Assembly (NCBI RefSeq): GCF_000422365.1
Contig: NZ_AULQ01000005.1
Span: 248,001 to 312,000 of the forward strand
Direction: 5' to 3'
DNA from: Mesoflavibacter zeaxanthinifaciens DSM 18436
GTDB lineage: Bacteria > Bacteroidota > Bacteroidia > Flavobacteriales > Flavobacteriaceae
Length of the DNA: 64,000 nt
Part shown: one piece after another, positions 9,175 through 17,614 of the stretch
Numbering within the stretch: position 1 is the first letter of the stretch
Layout of the letters: the number at the start of each line of letters is the position of its first letter
Notes under the pieces: model-generated
The model's input: the letters and a program-made list of their open reading frames with translations, nothing else
Database searches by the model: none
What the model was told of the DNA's origin: nothing
Made by a program: the position numbers and the translations under genes

Positions 9175-9666
9175 ATGAAAAAAGAATTATTAATACTTGC
9201 TTGTTTAATTACAAGTCTAGTAACTGCTCAAACTTTTGAAGGAAAAGGCGACCAAAAATTACAGATAGGTGCAAACTTTCAAGATAATGTAAACGGAATT
9301 GTACTAACTTACGATTATGGTTTAGGCGAAAACATTTCGGTTGGAATAGTTGGTGGTTATGCACTTAATTTAAACAATGGTTTAAACGCAGATTTTGAAG
9401 ATAGAATAGATTTAAAAGCACGTTTTAATGCTAACTTAGGTAATGTAATTAACATTAGTGACAACTTTGATGTATATCCTGGGATCAGCTTAAGCTTAAA
9501 GAATTTTGGCGGACACCTTGGTATGCGTTATTTCTTTTCAGGCGGTTTTGGATTATTTACAGAATTTGGGACTACGTTTGCCAAATATAACTCGGATGCC
9601 TTAACACCTGCAGAAAAAATAAACAATCAGTTTAATGCTAATATTGGAGCTGTATTTAATTTATAG
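9175..9666 (+). CDS. small outer-membrane beta-barrel protein (DUF6646-like)
   Basis: A signal peptide (MKKELLILACLITSLVTAQ) precedes about 144 residues of alternating, glycine-rich beta strands (VGIVGGYALNLNNG, GGHLGMRYFFSGGFGLF) ending in an aromatic strand. This is the pattern of an eight-stranded outer-membrane barrel. I recall similar flavobacterial proteins under the name DUF6646, but this assignment is from memory. It starts 2 bases after the cupin gene and ends at a strong bidirectional terminator, so the two form a short operon. The biological role is unknown. Confidence 0.72.
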   Translation: MKKELLILACLITSLVTAQTFEGKGDQKLQIGANFQDNVNGIVLTYDYGLGENISVGIVGGYALNLNNGLNADFEDRIDLKARFNANLGNVINISDNFDVYPGISLSLKNFGGHLGMRYFFSGGFGLFTEFGTTFAKYNSDALTPAEKINNQFNANIGAVFNL

Positions 9667-9686
9667 ACCAATAAAATTATAAAAAG

Positions 9687-9724
9687 AAAAGCCTTTCTCT
9701 GTTTAAGTTGAAAGGCTTTTTTTT
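9687..9724. terminator. bidirectional intrinsic terminator
   Basis: Stem aaaagcctttc / gaaaggctttt with a 12-base loop, followed by a run of T on the plus strand and preceded by A-rich sequence. It separates the convergent barrel-protein and recX genes. Confidence 0.85.
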
Positions 9725-10191
9725 TATGGAATTAACTCGTTTACTTTATCATACACTAAATGTGTTTCCCAACCACGATAAAGCAAGTAATCTATTAGTT
9801 TTTTCTTCTTTTTAAATTTATCAGATTCTTTAATAGATTCTAGTTTCTTTTCTGCTAACTGATTAAAGGTTTTATAGTAATCACTTTCATCAATTGTTTT
9901 TAAAGCTGCACTAATATTATAACTAGAAATATCTTTTCGTTTCAACTCTAATTTTAAACGTTGTTTTCCCCACTTTTTTATATTGAATTTACCGCTTACA
10001 AAAGCTTTTGCATAGCGCTCTTCATTTAAAAAATTATGTTCTAATAAATGGACTACAATATGGTCTCTAACCTCAGGTATCATTTGCATTTGTATCAATT
10101 TTTGAGTCACTTCTTTATGGCAACGTTCTTGGTACGCACAATAATGCTCTAGTTTTTTTATGGCTTCTTCTAATGTGTAAGAGTTATTCAT
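9724..10191 (-). CDS. recX: RecX, regulator of RecA
   Basis: RecX binds RecA filaments and modulates their ATPase and strand-exchange activity. The 155-residue product consists of three-helix repeats typical of the family: residues 5-45 (LEEAIKKLEHYCAYQERCHK), then LEHNFLNEERYAKAFVSGK and KWGKQRLKLELKRK, and a lysine-rich end. The stop overlaps the T-tail of the upstream bidirectional terminator. It is a single gene here with no recA beside it. No clear promoter motif is seen in the 164 bases upstream. Confidence 0.92.
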   Translation of the reverse strand: MNNSYTLEEAIKKLEHYCAYQERCHKEVTQKLIQMQMIPEVRDHIVVHLLEHNFLNEERYAKAFVSGKFNIKKWGKQRLKLELKRKDISSYNISAALKTIDESDYYKTFNQLAEKKLESIKESDKFKKKKKLIDYLLYRGWETHLVYDKVNELIP

Positions 10192-10355
10192 CTATCATTT
10201 ATAGTTCACTAAATTAAATAAATATTAAAAAAAGAGCACACAATATTATGTAATGATTAAATATAACTATAAATCATTGCAATTCATCGAAATAGAAATT
10301 AATCCCTTAAGAATTTTCCTATATTTCAGACTAATTAATAGTCAAAAAATACAAC

Positions 10356-13300
10356 ATGAATAAATTTCTCCTCTCTTTAATGGCATTGCTATGCCTTAAT
10401 TTTTCGTTTGGGCAATGTTTAACAGATGATTTTAATTCGGGATATGGAAATTGGTCTAATGGTTCTGGCACTTATCAAAATACAACAGCAGGTCTTACGG
10501 GAAATGGAACAGGATTCAACGACACAAATGATGACATTATCACAACAACATTTGTAACAAATCCTCAAACAATAACTTTCTGGTTATCAAGATCTAGTTC
10601 GACTGCTAATAAAACTTTAAGTGTTGAGTATTCAACTTCTAACACAGGACCTTGGACAACTGTTAGAGATATTCTTGTTGGGGAAGTAACAACTACTCAT
10701 CAATTATTTACTACAAGCTTAAACTTAACCGGAGACTACTATTTAAGAATAGTTATGTCCCAACGTTCAGGTGGATCTTATTATTTAGATGATGTAGAAG
10801 TTACTTGTGGAAGCGTTACTCCACCAGACATCATATTAAACTCCGCAAATCCTGCAACTGCTGCCACAAATATTATTCAAGCTGCAGACGACACTCCAAT
10901 TTATGCATTTGATTTATCAGTATCTACAGCTAATGCAACATTAACAGATGTATCTTTTACAACATCGGGGTCATATGCTGCTTCAAACATTACTAATTTT
11001 AAATTATACTACTCTGCAGATGCAACTTTTAATGCAGGAACAGACACTTTACTTGATAATATAACTGCAACATTAGGACCAGGCACACATACGTTTACTG
11101 GATTTAGCCAATTAATATCTAATGGAAGTACTGGTTATTTATTTATCACTACAGATATACCATGTACTTCTACCAATACTAACACAATACAAGTAAGCGC
11201 TTTATTAACTACAGATTTAACGTTTGTTTCTGCTGGAAGTGTAACAGGAACAGCTTACGATAGTGATACACATACTATACAAACTGCAACACCAAGTAAC
11301 GTTACAGGATTAACAACTTCTTTATGTGAAAATAATACTACAACTGTAGATTGGACTTTACCATCAGATTGTTACGATAATATTTTAGTATTTGCAACAG
11401 ACTCATCTTTTTCTACAGCTACACCAACTGGTAATGGTGGTGCATATACAGCTAGCACAACTTTTGGAGCTGGTACTACTTTTGATGGTGGATTTTGTGT
11501 TTACAAAGGAACAGGAACTACCGAAACTATAATAGGCTTAACCAATGGTACTACTTACACCTACAAAGTTTTTCCAAGAAACGATTTAGAATGGTCTAAT
11601 GGTGTAGAAGTTTCTTGTACTCCTGTATTTGCTTATTGTAATTCTGGTTCAACAAATACGGCTGATTCAGAAATCGAAAATGTTACTTTAGTTGGAGAAA
11701 ATAATACAATATCAAATAACACTACAGATGTTTGTACAACAGGCGTTAATGATTATACTGCGATGAGTGCCGATTTAAATGTAGCTGGCACATATACTCT
11801 ATTAGTAGAATTTGGTGATTGTAATGGAGGCAGCTGGTTTGATGGTGCTGGAGGTGTTTGGATTGATTGGAATAGCGATGGAGATTTTGAGGACACTGAC
11901 GAAACTATAACTACAGTAGACTTGAATTTTTCAAGTGCAAATATTACAGAGAGTATAACTATTAATGTTCCTGCTACTCAACCAATCGGGAACTATAGAA
12001 TGCGTATTGTTCAAGAAGAAGGTGGTACAGCTGGTACAATTTCTCCTTGTGGAACTTTCACTTATGGATCTACTGAAGACTATACAATTGAAATAATTTC
12101 TGCATGTACACCAACTCATACAATAACTAGTTTTACGCCTACTTCTGGACCAGAAGAAAGTATTATCACAATAACAGGTACAGGATTCACAGCAGGTAGC
12201 AATGTAGATTTTAATGGCACTAGCGCAACAATCTTAAGTCAAACTACTACCGAATTAGTTGTAGAAGTACCAAGCGGCGCTACAACAGGTGTTATTACTG
12301 TAACCGAAAGTGGTTGTCCCGTTAATTCTACTGCAGATTTTACTATTATTGATACAACTGGAGCTTGCTCTGGCGGTACAAGTTTTACAGATTTAATAAT
12401 TACTGAAGTTTATGATTCTGATGGAGGAAATGTTTGGTATATGGAATTATACAACCCAACAGGATCAGCAATAAATTTAGATGCATCAGGAACAGATTTT
12501 GAAATTGAAAGATATGGAGACATAGGAGATGCTTTACCATCAAGAACTATAGATTTAACTGGTACAGTTGCTGCACATTCTGTCTTTACATTACAAATAG
12601 GAAACTCTTCGCCTAATCCTTGCTCAAGTATTACTTTCGATTTTACAGAAAATAATAATGGTATTAACGAAAATGACGAAATTAGATTAACTAAGAATGG
12701 ATTACAGCATGACGTAGTACATTGTCCTAATCAAATTGGATATTCAATTTTAAGAAACGTAACAGGAGGTGGACCATCAACAACATTTACAGCAGGTGAT
12801 TGGACAACAAATTTAACTGAAAGTTGTACTGATTTAGGCGTATTTTCATTACCTACTAGCCTGCCTACAGCTTCATCAATAAGCGACATTTCTGGATGTA
12901 GCGGTGCAACCTTTAGCTTTACAGCAACTGTTGGCAATTCTGGTACTTTAACTTATGCTTGGTATTATAATGATGGGGTTTCTCCAACATGGTCTACTGT
13001 AACAAACACTAGCTTTTTACCTGGTACTGTAACTGGAGAAAATTCAAACTCGTTAACAATTGACGGTTTTGATTTAAATGGTTATCAATTTTATGCAGAA
13101 GTTACTGAAGATGGTACATGTTCTCAAGCAACAAATGCAGCTCAAGTTAGCATGATTACTACAACTTGGTCTGCTGGAACATGGAATAATGGTATTCCTA
13201 ATCTTACCACAACAGCAATTATCAACGACACATACAATACAACTTCAAATGGTAATATACAAGCATGTAGTCTTTATATCAATCCATCTTATGCATTAAC

Positions 13301-14930
13301 TGTTGGTGCAAATAGTTACGTGAAAGTTCAAAATAGTATATACAATAATGGTACATTATTAGTGCAAAACGAAGGATCTGTCATTCAAATAGACAATTCT
13401 GGTATTTATGACGACTCAGGTAGTGTTGCCACAAACCCAACAACCGTAGAAAAATTAACCGCAGTATTAGACGCATGGTACGAGTACACCTACTGGAGTA
13501 GTCCAGTGACTAATGAAACTATAGGAAGTGCATTATTCCCATCAAGTCCGTATAGAAGATTTAGTTTTAACGCAGGTAATTTTGTAGACTCTACTTACGA
13601 GACTAACAATAACAATGCTACAGTTGTTGGTGCAGGAGTAGATGATATTGATGACGATGCTAACGACTGGCAACTTAGAGCTGCTGGAGATTTAATGACA
13701 CCTGGTGTTGGTTATGCTGCAACACACTCGCCAGCTGCATACACTACAGCTACTAATTATAACTATTCTTTTAGAGGTCCATTAAATACTGGTATTATTT
13801 CTGTTCCTGTAGAAAGAAATGACACAGAACTTGGAGATACAAATTGGAATTTAATTGGAAATCCTTACCCATCTGCTATTGATGCGACATTATTTTTTAA
13901 TGAAAATAATTACAGTGCAAACCCTTCAACAGGTACTTTAGATGGTGCCATATATTTATGGTCACATTCTACGCCTCCATCGGCTACCAATAACGGTAAT
14001 CAACAAATTAATTTTGATCTTAACGATTATATTACACTTAACTACACTGGTTCTTCAGTAAGCGGAGTGACAAACTACATAGCATCTGGACAAGGATTTT
14101 TTGTTACATATTCTGATGCTGCTCCATCAACAACCGGAACGGTAACATTTAATAATAATATGCGTGTGGACGAAAATAACAATCAGTTTTTTAGAATTAG
14201 TAATATTAACGCAAATACTAATACTTCTGAAAATAAATTATGGCTAAAATTAACCAACGACTTTGGCTTAAAAGATAATATTATGATTGGTTACGTTAAT
14301 GGCGCAACAACTGCAAACGATGGTGCTGCTTATGATGCAAAAACTAACGGAGCATATACAAAAACAATGACTTTTTACTCTTTAATCCCTGGTGACACAG
14401 AAAAATTAAGTGTACAAGGTAAAGCCATTACCGATTTAAATATTAACGAAACTATATATATTGGTTTTCTAAACAAGATAGATATGCCAACAGTTTACAC
14501 TATAAGCATTGATAATTTTGAAGGAGACTTTTTAGCAAATAATACTGCTTACATAAAAGATAATTTATTAAACACGTATCATGATTTATCCGCGAGTGCT
14601 TATTCGTTTACTTCTGAAGTTGGAGAATTTAACGACCGTTTTGAAATTGTATTTACAAACCCAACGTTAAGTATTGACCAGTTTACTTCAAATGAAATTA
14701 ACACAACAATCATTTCATTACCTAATGATGACGTTAAATTTATAGCTCCTAAAAACCTAAGCATTAACTCTGTTACTATTTATGATAATTTAGGAAGAAA
14801 AATAATTAATCTAAAAGGAAGTGAACAAACAGAAACCTATCACTTAAACACATTAAGTCAATCTGTTTACTTAGCCGAGATAGAACTTTCTAACAAGCAA
14901 AAAATCATTAAAAAGTTTATCAAAAACTAA
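10356..14930 (+). CDS. giant multidomain T9SS-secreted surface protein
   Basis: An exported 1524-residue protein with signal peptide MNKFLLSLMALLCLNFSFGQ. In order I see: a jelly-roll-like domain (about 20-150), an adhesion-type beta domain (155-310), an FN3-like region (312-420), a GEVED domain with Asp-rich WIDWNSDGDFEDTDE (425-580), an IPT/TIG domain (584-665) and a lamin-tail domain (670-800; ITEVYDSDG). An Ig-like region (835-930), a module shared with the next gene (from about 935) and a type A sorting domain over the last 75 residues complete it. It is probably displayed on or released from the cell surface by type IX secretion and may bind carbohydrate or other cells. The substrate is unknown. 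Confidence 0.85.
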   Translation: MNKFLLSLMALLCLNFSFGQCLTDDFNSGYGNWSNGSGTYQNTTAGLTGNGTGFNDTNDDIITTTFVTNPQTITFWLSRSSSTANKTLSVEYSTSNTGPWTTVRDILVGEVTTTHQLFTTSLNLTGDYYLRIVMSQRSGGSYYLDDVEVTCGSVTPPDIILNSANPATAATNIIQAADDTPIYAFDLSVSTANATLTDVSFTTSGSYAASNITNFKLYYSADATFNAGTDTLLDNITATLGPGTHTFTGFSQLISNGSTGYLFITTDIPCTSTNTNTIQVSALLTTDLTFVSAGSVTGTAYDSDTHTIQTATPSNVTGLTTSLCENNTTTVDWTLPSDCYDNILVFATDSSFSTATPTGNGGAYTASTTFGAGTTFDGGFCVYKGTGTTETIIGLTNGTTYTYKVFPRNDLEWSNGVEVSCTPVFAYCNSGSTNTADSEIENVTLVGENNTISNNTTDVCTTGVNDYTAMSADLNVAGTYTLLVEFGDCNGGSWFDGAGGVWIDWNSDGDFEDTDETITTVDLNFSSANITESITINVPATQPIGNYRMRIVQEEGGTAGTISPCGTFTYGSTEDYTIEIISACTPTHTITSFTPTSGPEESIITITGTGFTAGSNVDFNGTSATILSQTTTELVVEVPSGATTGVITVTESGCPVNSTADFTIIDTTGACSGGTSFTDLIITEVYDSDGGNVWYMELYNPTGSAINLDASGTDFEIERYGDIGDALPSRTIDLTGTVAAHSVFTLQIGNSSPNPCSSITFDFTENNNGINENDEIRLTKNGLQHDVVHCPNQIGYSILRNVTGGGPSTTFTAGDWTTNLTESCTDLGVFSLPTSLPTASSISDISGCSGATFSFTATVGNSGTLTYAWYYNDGVSPTWSTVTNTSFLPGTVTGENSNSLTIDGFDLNGYQFYAEVTEDGTCSQATNAAQVSMITTTWSAGTWNNGIPNLTTTAIINDTYNTTSNGNIQACSLYINPSYALTVGANSYVKVQNSIYNNGTLLVQNEGSVIQIDNSGIYDDSGSVATNPTTVEKLTAVLDAWYEYTYWSSPVTNETIGSALFPSSPYRRFSFNAGNFVDSTYETNNNNATVVGAGVDDIDDDANDWQLRAAGDLMTPGVGYAATHSPAAYTTATNYNYSFRGPLNTGIISVPVERNDTELGDTNWNLIGNPYPSAIDATLFFNENNYSANPSTGTLDGAIYLWSHSTPPSATNNGNQQINFDLNDYITLNYTGSSVSGVTNYIASGQGFFVTYSDAAPSTTGTVTFNNNMRVDENNNQFFRISNINANTNTSENKLWLKLTNDFGLKDNIMIGYVNGATTANDGAAYDAKTNGAYTKTMTFYSLIPGDTEKLSVQGKAITDLNINETIYIGFLNKIDMPTVYTISIDNFEGDFLANNTAYIKDNLLNTYHDLSASAYSFTSEVGEFNDRFEIVFTNPTLSIDQFTSNEINTTIISLPNDDVKFIAPKNLSINSVTIYDNLGRKIINLKGSEQTETYHLNTLSQSVYLAEIELSNKQKIIKKFIKN

Positions 14931-14958
14931 AAAAAATGTTTTTTATCGCTAAAAACTT

Positions 14959-14992
14959 AAGCTTCAACTAATAAAGTTGAAGCTTTTTGTTT
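14959..14992 (+). terminator. intrinsic terminator
   Basis: Perfect 10-base stem aagcttcaac / gttgaagctt with a 7-base loop, followed by a T-rich tail. It ends the giant T9SS gene and separates it from its paralogue. Confidence 0.85.
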
Positions 14993-15044
14993 TAAAATAA
15001 TTTATGAAATATTTTTAGCATGCTATTAATTATATATCATTAAG

Positions 15045-17549
15045 ATGAAAAAATTTACGCTATTAATATTTTTTTTATTTACTATTTTATCATTTGGCCA
15101 AACACTTTTACAACCTGGAGAAATTATAATTACAGGTTATAATGCAGATGATGCTGATCAATTTACATTTGTATTATTAACTGAAACATCAACAGGCACA
15201 GTAGTTAAATTCACAGATAATTCGTGGAATAATACAACCTCATCTTTCTCTACTTCAGAAGGTATCATTGAATGGCAATCTGATCAAGACTTACCATGTG
15301 GTACAGAGATTACAATTACTGAAACATCAGGAAATAACTTTACACCTTCAATTGGCGTGGTAACTAACAATCCGACAGGTGGTTTTGCATTAAATGGTGG
15401 TGGAGAACAAATTCTAGTTTTTAGAGATACCACTGCTACACCATTTTTTTTATATGGTATTAGTTTTGATAGTACTGGCTGGACTTATGATCCTGGAAGC
15501 AATAGCACAACTTCAGATTTACCAGCGTCTCTAACGCTTGGTACTTCTGCTTTAAATTTAGGAGGAAATATTTCTAATGCAAAATATAATTGTACAACTA
15601 CAACGACGACTGCTAATATTTTAGCAGATGCAGGAACGGCAAGTAACTGGCTAACATCTTCAACACGTTTTAGCAATTTAGGTGGATGTGGTTACACTTG
15701 TGATGTAGCTAATCCTTGTGGCACAACAATAGCAACTTGGACAAGTGGTACATGGCAAGGAGGAATTTTACCTGACTTAGCAAAGAGTGTTATTATCAAT
15801 GATTATTATGACACCTCTATAAATGGAAGTTTTAGTGCTTGTAGCTTAACAGTATCTGCTGGAAACACTTTATTTATAGCAGACAATACTTTTGTTGAAG
15901 TACAAAGAAATGTAGATAATAACGGAATAATTAATTTACAAACTGCGGGTAGCTTTTTACAGAATGATAATACTCAAAGTTTTACTAATAATGGAGCAGG
16001 AACATCTACTGTAACTAAACGAACAGCAATAATCAATAATTGGTATGAATATACTTATTGGAGTAGTCCTGTTACTGGTGAAACAATAGAAAACACATTT
16101 TTTACAACAAATCCAGATAGACGTTTTTACTTTAACGCAGCTAATTTTTCTGATTTGTTCTATGAAGTCGGCAACAACAATACATTAACAGCTTATACAG
16201 CAACAGATACATTAGATGATATTGATGACAATGGTGACGATTGGCAATATGCTTCTGGAATAATGACACCTGGTGTTGGCTACGCTGCAACACTGTCCCC
16301 TACATCTTTTAGTATTGGTGGAGGCAGTGGTAATAACTTTGCACATATCTTTTCGGGACCTTTTAATAATGGATTAATAAACGTTGCTGTAGTTAGAAAT
16401 GATGATAGTAGTACTAGTGCAATACCAGATAATAATTGGAATTTTATAGGCAATCCTTACCCTTCTGCTATTGATGTAGACTTATTTATGGCTGCAAATA
16501 AATACTCAACATCTAATACAGAAGGCACATTAGATGGTAGCATCTATTTATGGTCACAAAACACACCGCCTTCAGATAATAACAATGGTAATCAAATCCT
16601 AAATTTTTCTGGGTCAGATTACGCAATTATAAATGGTGTTGGTGAAACTGCAGGAGGAGATGGTGTTACTCCTATTAGACATATTGCTTCTGGACAAGGC
16701 TTTTTTGTAAACTATGATGATAATGCGACAACACCTGGAACAGTAATATTTAATAATGGTATGCGTGTTAAATCTAATAACGATCAATTTTTTAGATATT
16801 CAAATACAACTACTACAAACATTAATAACGAAAGTGACAACTTTCATGTAGAAAAGCTTCGTTTAAACTTAACATCAGACAATGGTGTATTTAATCAAAT
16901 TTTAATAGTCTACAATACTTTAGCTACAAACAATTTTGATGGCTCATATTATGATGCTGCCAAAAATTTATCTTCTAACACTGCGGTTAAATTTGGTTCT
17001 ATAATAGAAAACAATCCAAATCTATTTGCCATACAAGCAAGAAACATTAGTGATTTAAATGAAGATGAGATTATACCTATAGCTTTTAAAACTTCTATAA
17101 ATGTAGCAACAATTTACACTATTTCAATTGACAATTTGGAAGGTGATTTTTTAACTAATAACCCTATTTATGTTAAAGACAATTTAACCTCTACAATTCA
17201 CGATTTAACTGTAAGTGATTACAACTTTACTTCTAATGTTGGCGAGTTTAACAATCGTTTTGAGATTGTTTTCAACAATGCTAGTTTAGGTCTTGATAAT
17301 GAAGAAGTATCTTCAAATAACCTTTCTATTATTGAGCTAGAAAATGACAATGTAATGTTTAAAGTCGGTCAGAATCTTAAGATTAAAACAATTGAAATAT
17401 TTGACACTTTAGGGAAGTTAATATACTCTTTTAAAGGTAATAATTACTCTGAAACTTACAACTTGAAAAATTTAAATGAAAATCTTTACATAGCTAAAGT
17501 TACATTAAACAATGGGCAAACCATTACTAAAAAAACTATAAAAAAATAA
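15045..17549 (+). CDS. T9SS-secreted surface protein, paralogue of upstream gene
   Basis: An 834-residue exported protein with signal peptide MKKFTLLIFFLFTILSFGQ. The N-terminal 230 residues are a beta-rich domain (PGEIIITGYNADDADQFTFV...) unrelated to the upstream neighbour. From about residue 233 (TWTSGTWQGGILPDLAKSV) it aligns with the neighbour's C-terminal third: both have WYEYTYWSSPVT, DDIDD, MTPGVGYAAT, NPYPSAID and IASGQGFFV. The last 70 residues are a T9SS sorting domain (KIKTIEIFDTLGKLIYSFKG). The tandem pair looks like a duplication with N-terminal replacement. The product is expected at the cell surface. Confidence 0.85.
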   Translation: MKKFTLLIFFLFTILSFGQTLLQPGEIIITGYNADDADQFTFVLLTETSTGTVVKFTDNSWNNTTSSFSTSEGIIEWQSDQDLPCGTEITITETSGNNFTPSIGVVTNNPTGGFALNGGGEQILVFRDTTATPFFLYGISFDSTGWTYDPGSNSTTSDLPASLTLGTSALNLGGNISNAKYNCTTTTTTANILADAGTASNWLTSSTRFSNLGGCGYTCDVANPCGTTIATWTSGTWQGGILPDLAKSVIINDYYDTSINGSFSACSLTVSAGNTLFIADNTFVEVQRNVDNNGIINLQTAGSFLQNDNTQSFTNNGAGTSTVTKRTAIINNWYEYTYWSSPVTGETIENTFFTTNPDRRFYFNAANFSDLFYEVGNNNTLTAYTATDTLDDIDDNGDDWQYASGIMTPGVGYAATLSPTSFSIGGGSGNNFAHIFSGPFNNGLINVAVVRNDDSSTSAIPDNNWNFIGNPYPSAIDVDLFMAANKYSTSNTEGTLDGSIYLWSQNTPPSDNNNGNQILNFSGSDYAIINGVGETAGGDGVTPIRHIASGQGFFVNYDDNATTPGTVIFNNGMRVKSNNDQFFRYSNTTTTNINNESDNFHVEKLRLNLTSDNGVFNQILIVYNTLATNNFDGSYYDAAKNLSSNTAVKFGSIIENNPNLFAIQARNISDLNEDEIIPIAFKTSINVATIYTISIDNLEGDFLTNNPIYVKDNLTSTIHDLTVSDYNFTSNVGEFNNRFEIVFNNASLGLDNEEVSSNNLSIIELENDNVMFKVGQNLKIKTIEIFDTLGKLIYSFKGNNYSETYNLKNLNENLYIAKVTLNNGQTITKKTIKK

Positions 17550-17574
17550 AGGCAATGTGTAAATGCTAATCCTT

Positions 17575-17614
17575 AAAACCAGTATTAACTAATTTTGTTA
17601 ATGCTGGTTTTTTT
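17575..17614. terminator. bidirectional intrinsic terminator
   Basis: Stem aaaaccagtattaac / gttaatgctggtttt (one G-T pair) followed by a T-run, between the convergent T9SS gene and TonB receptor gene. Confidence 0.85.
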
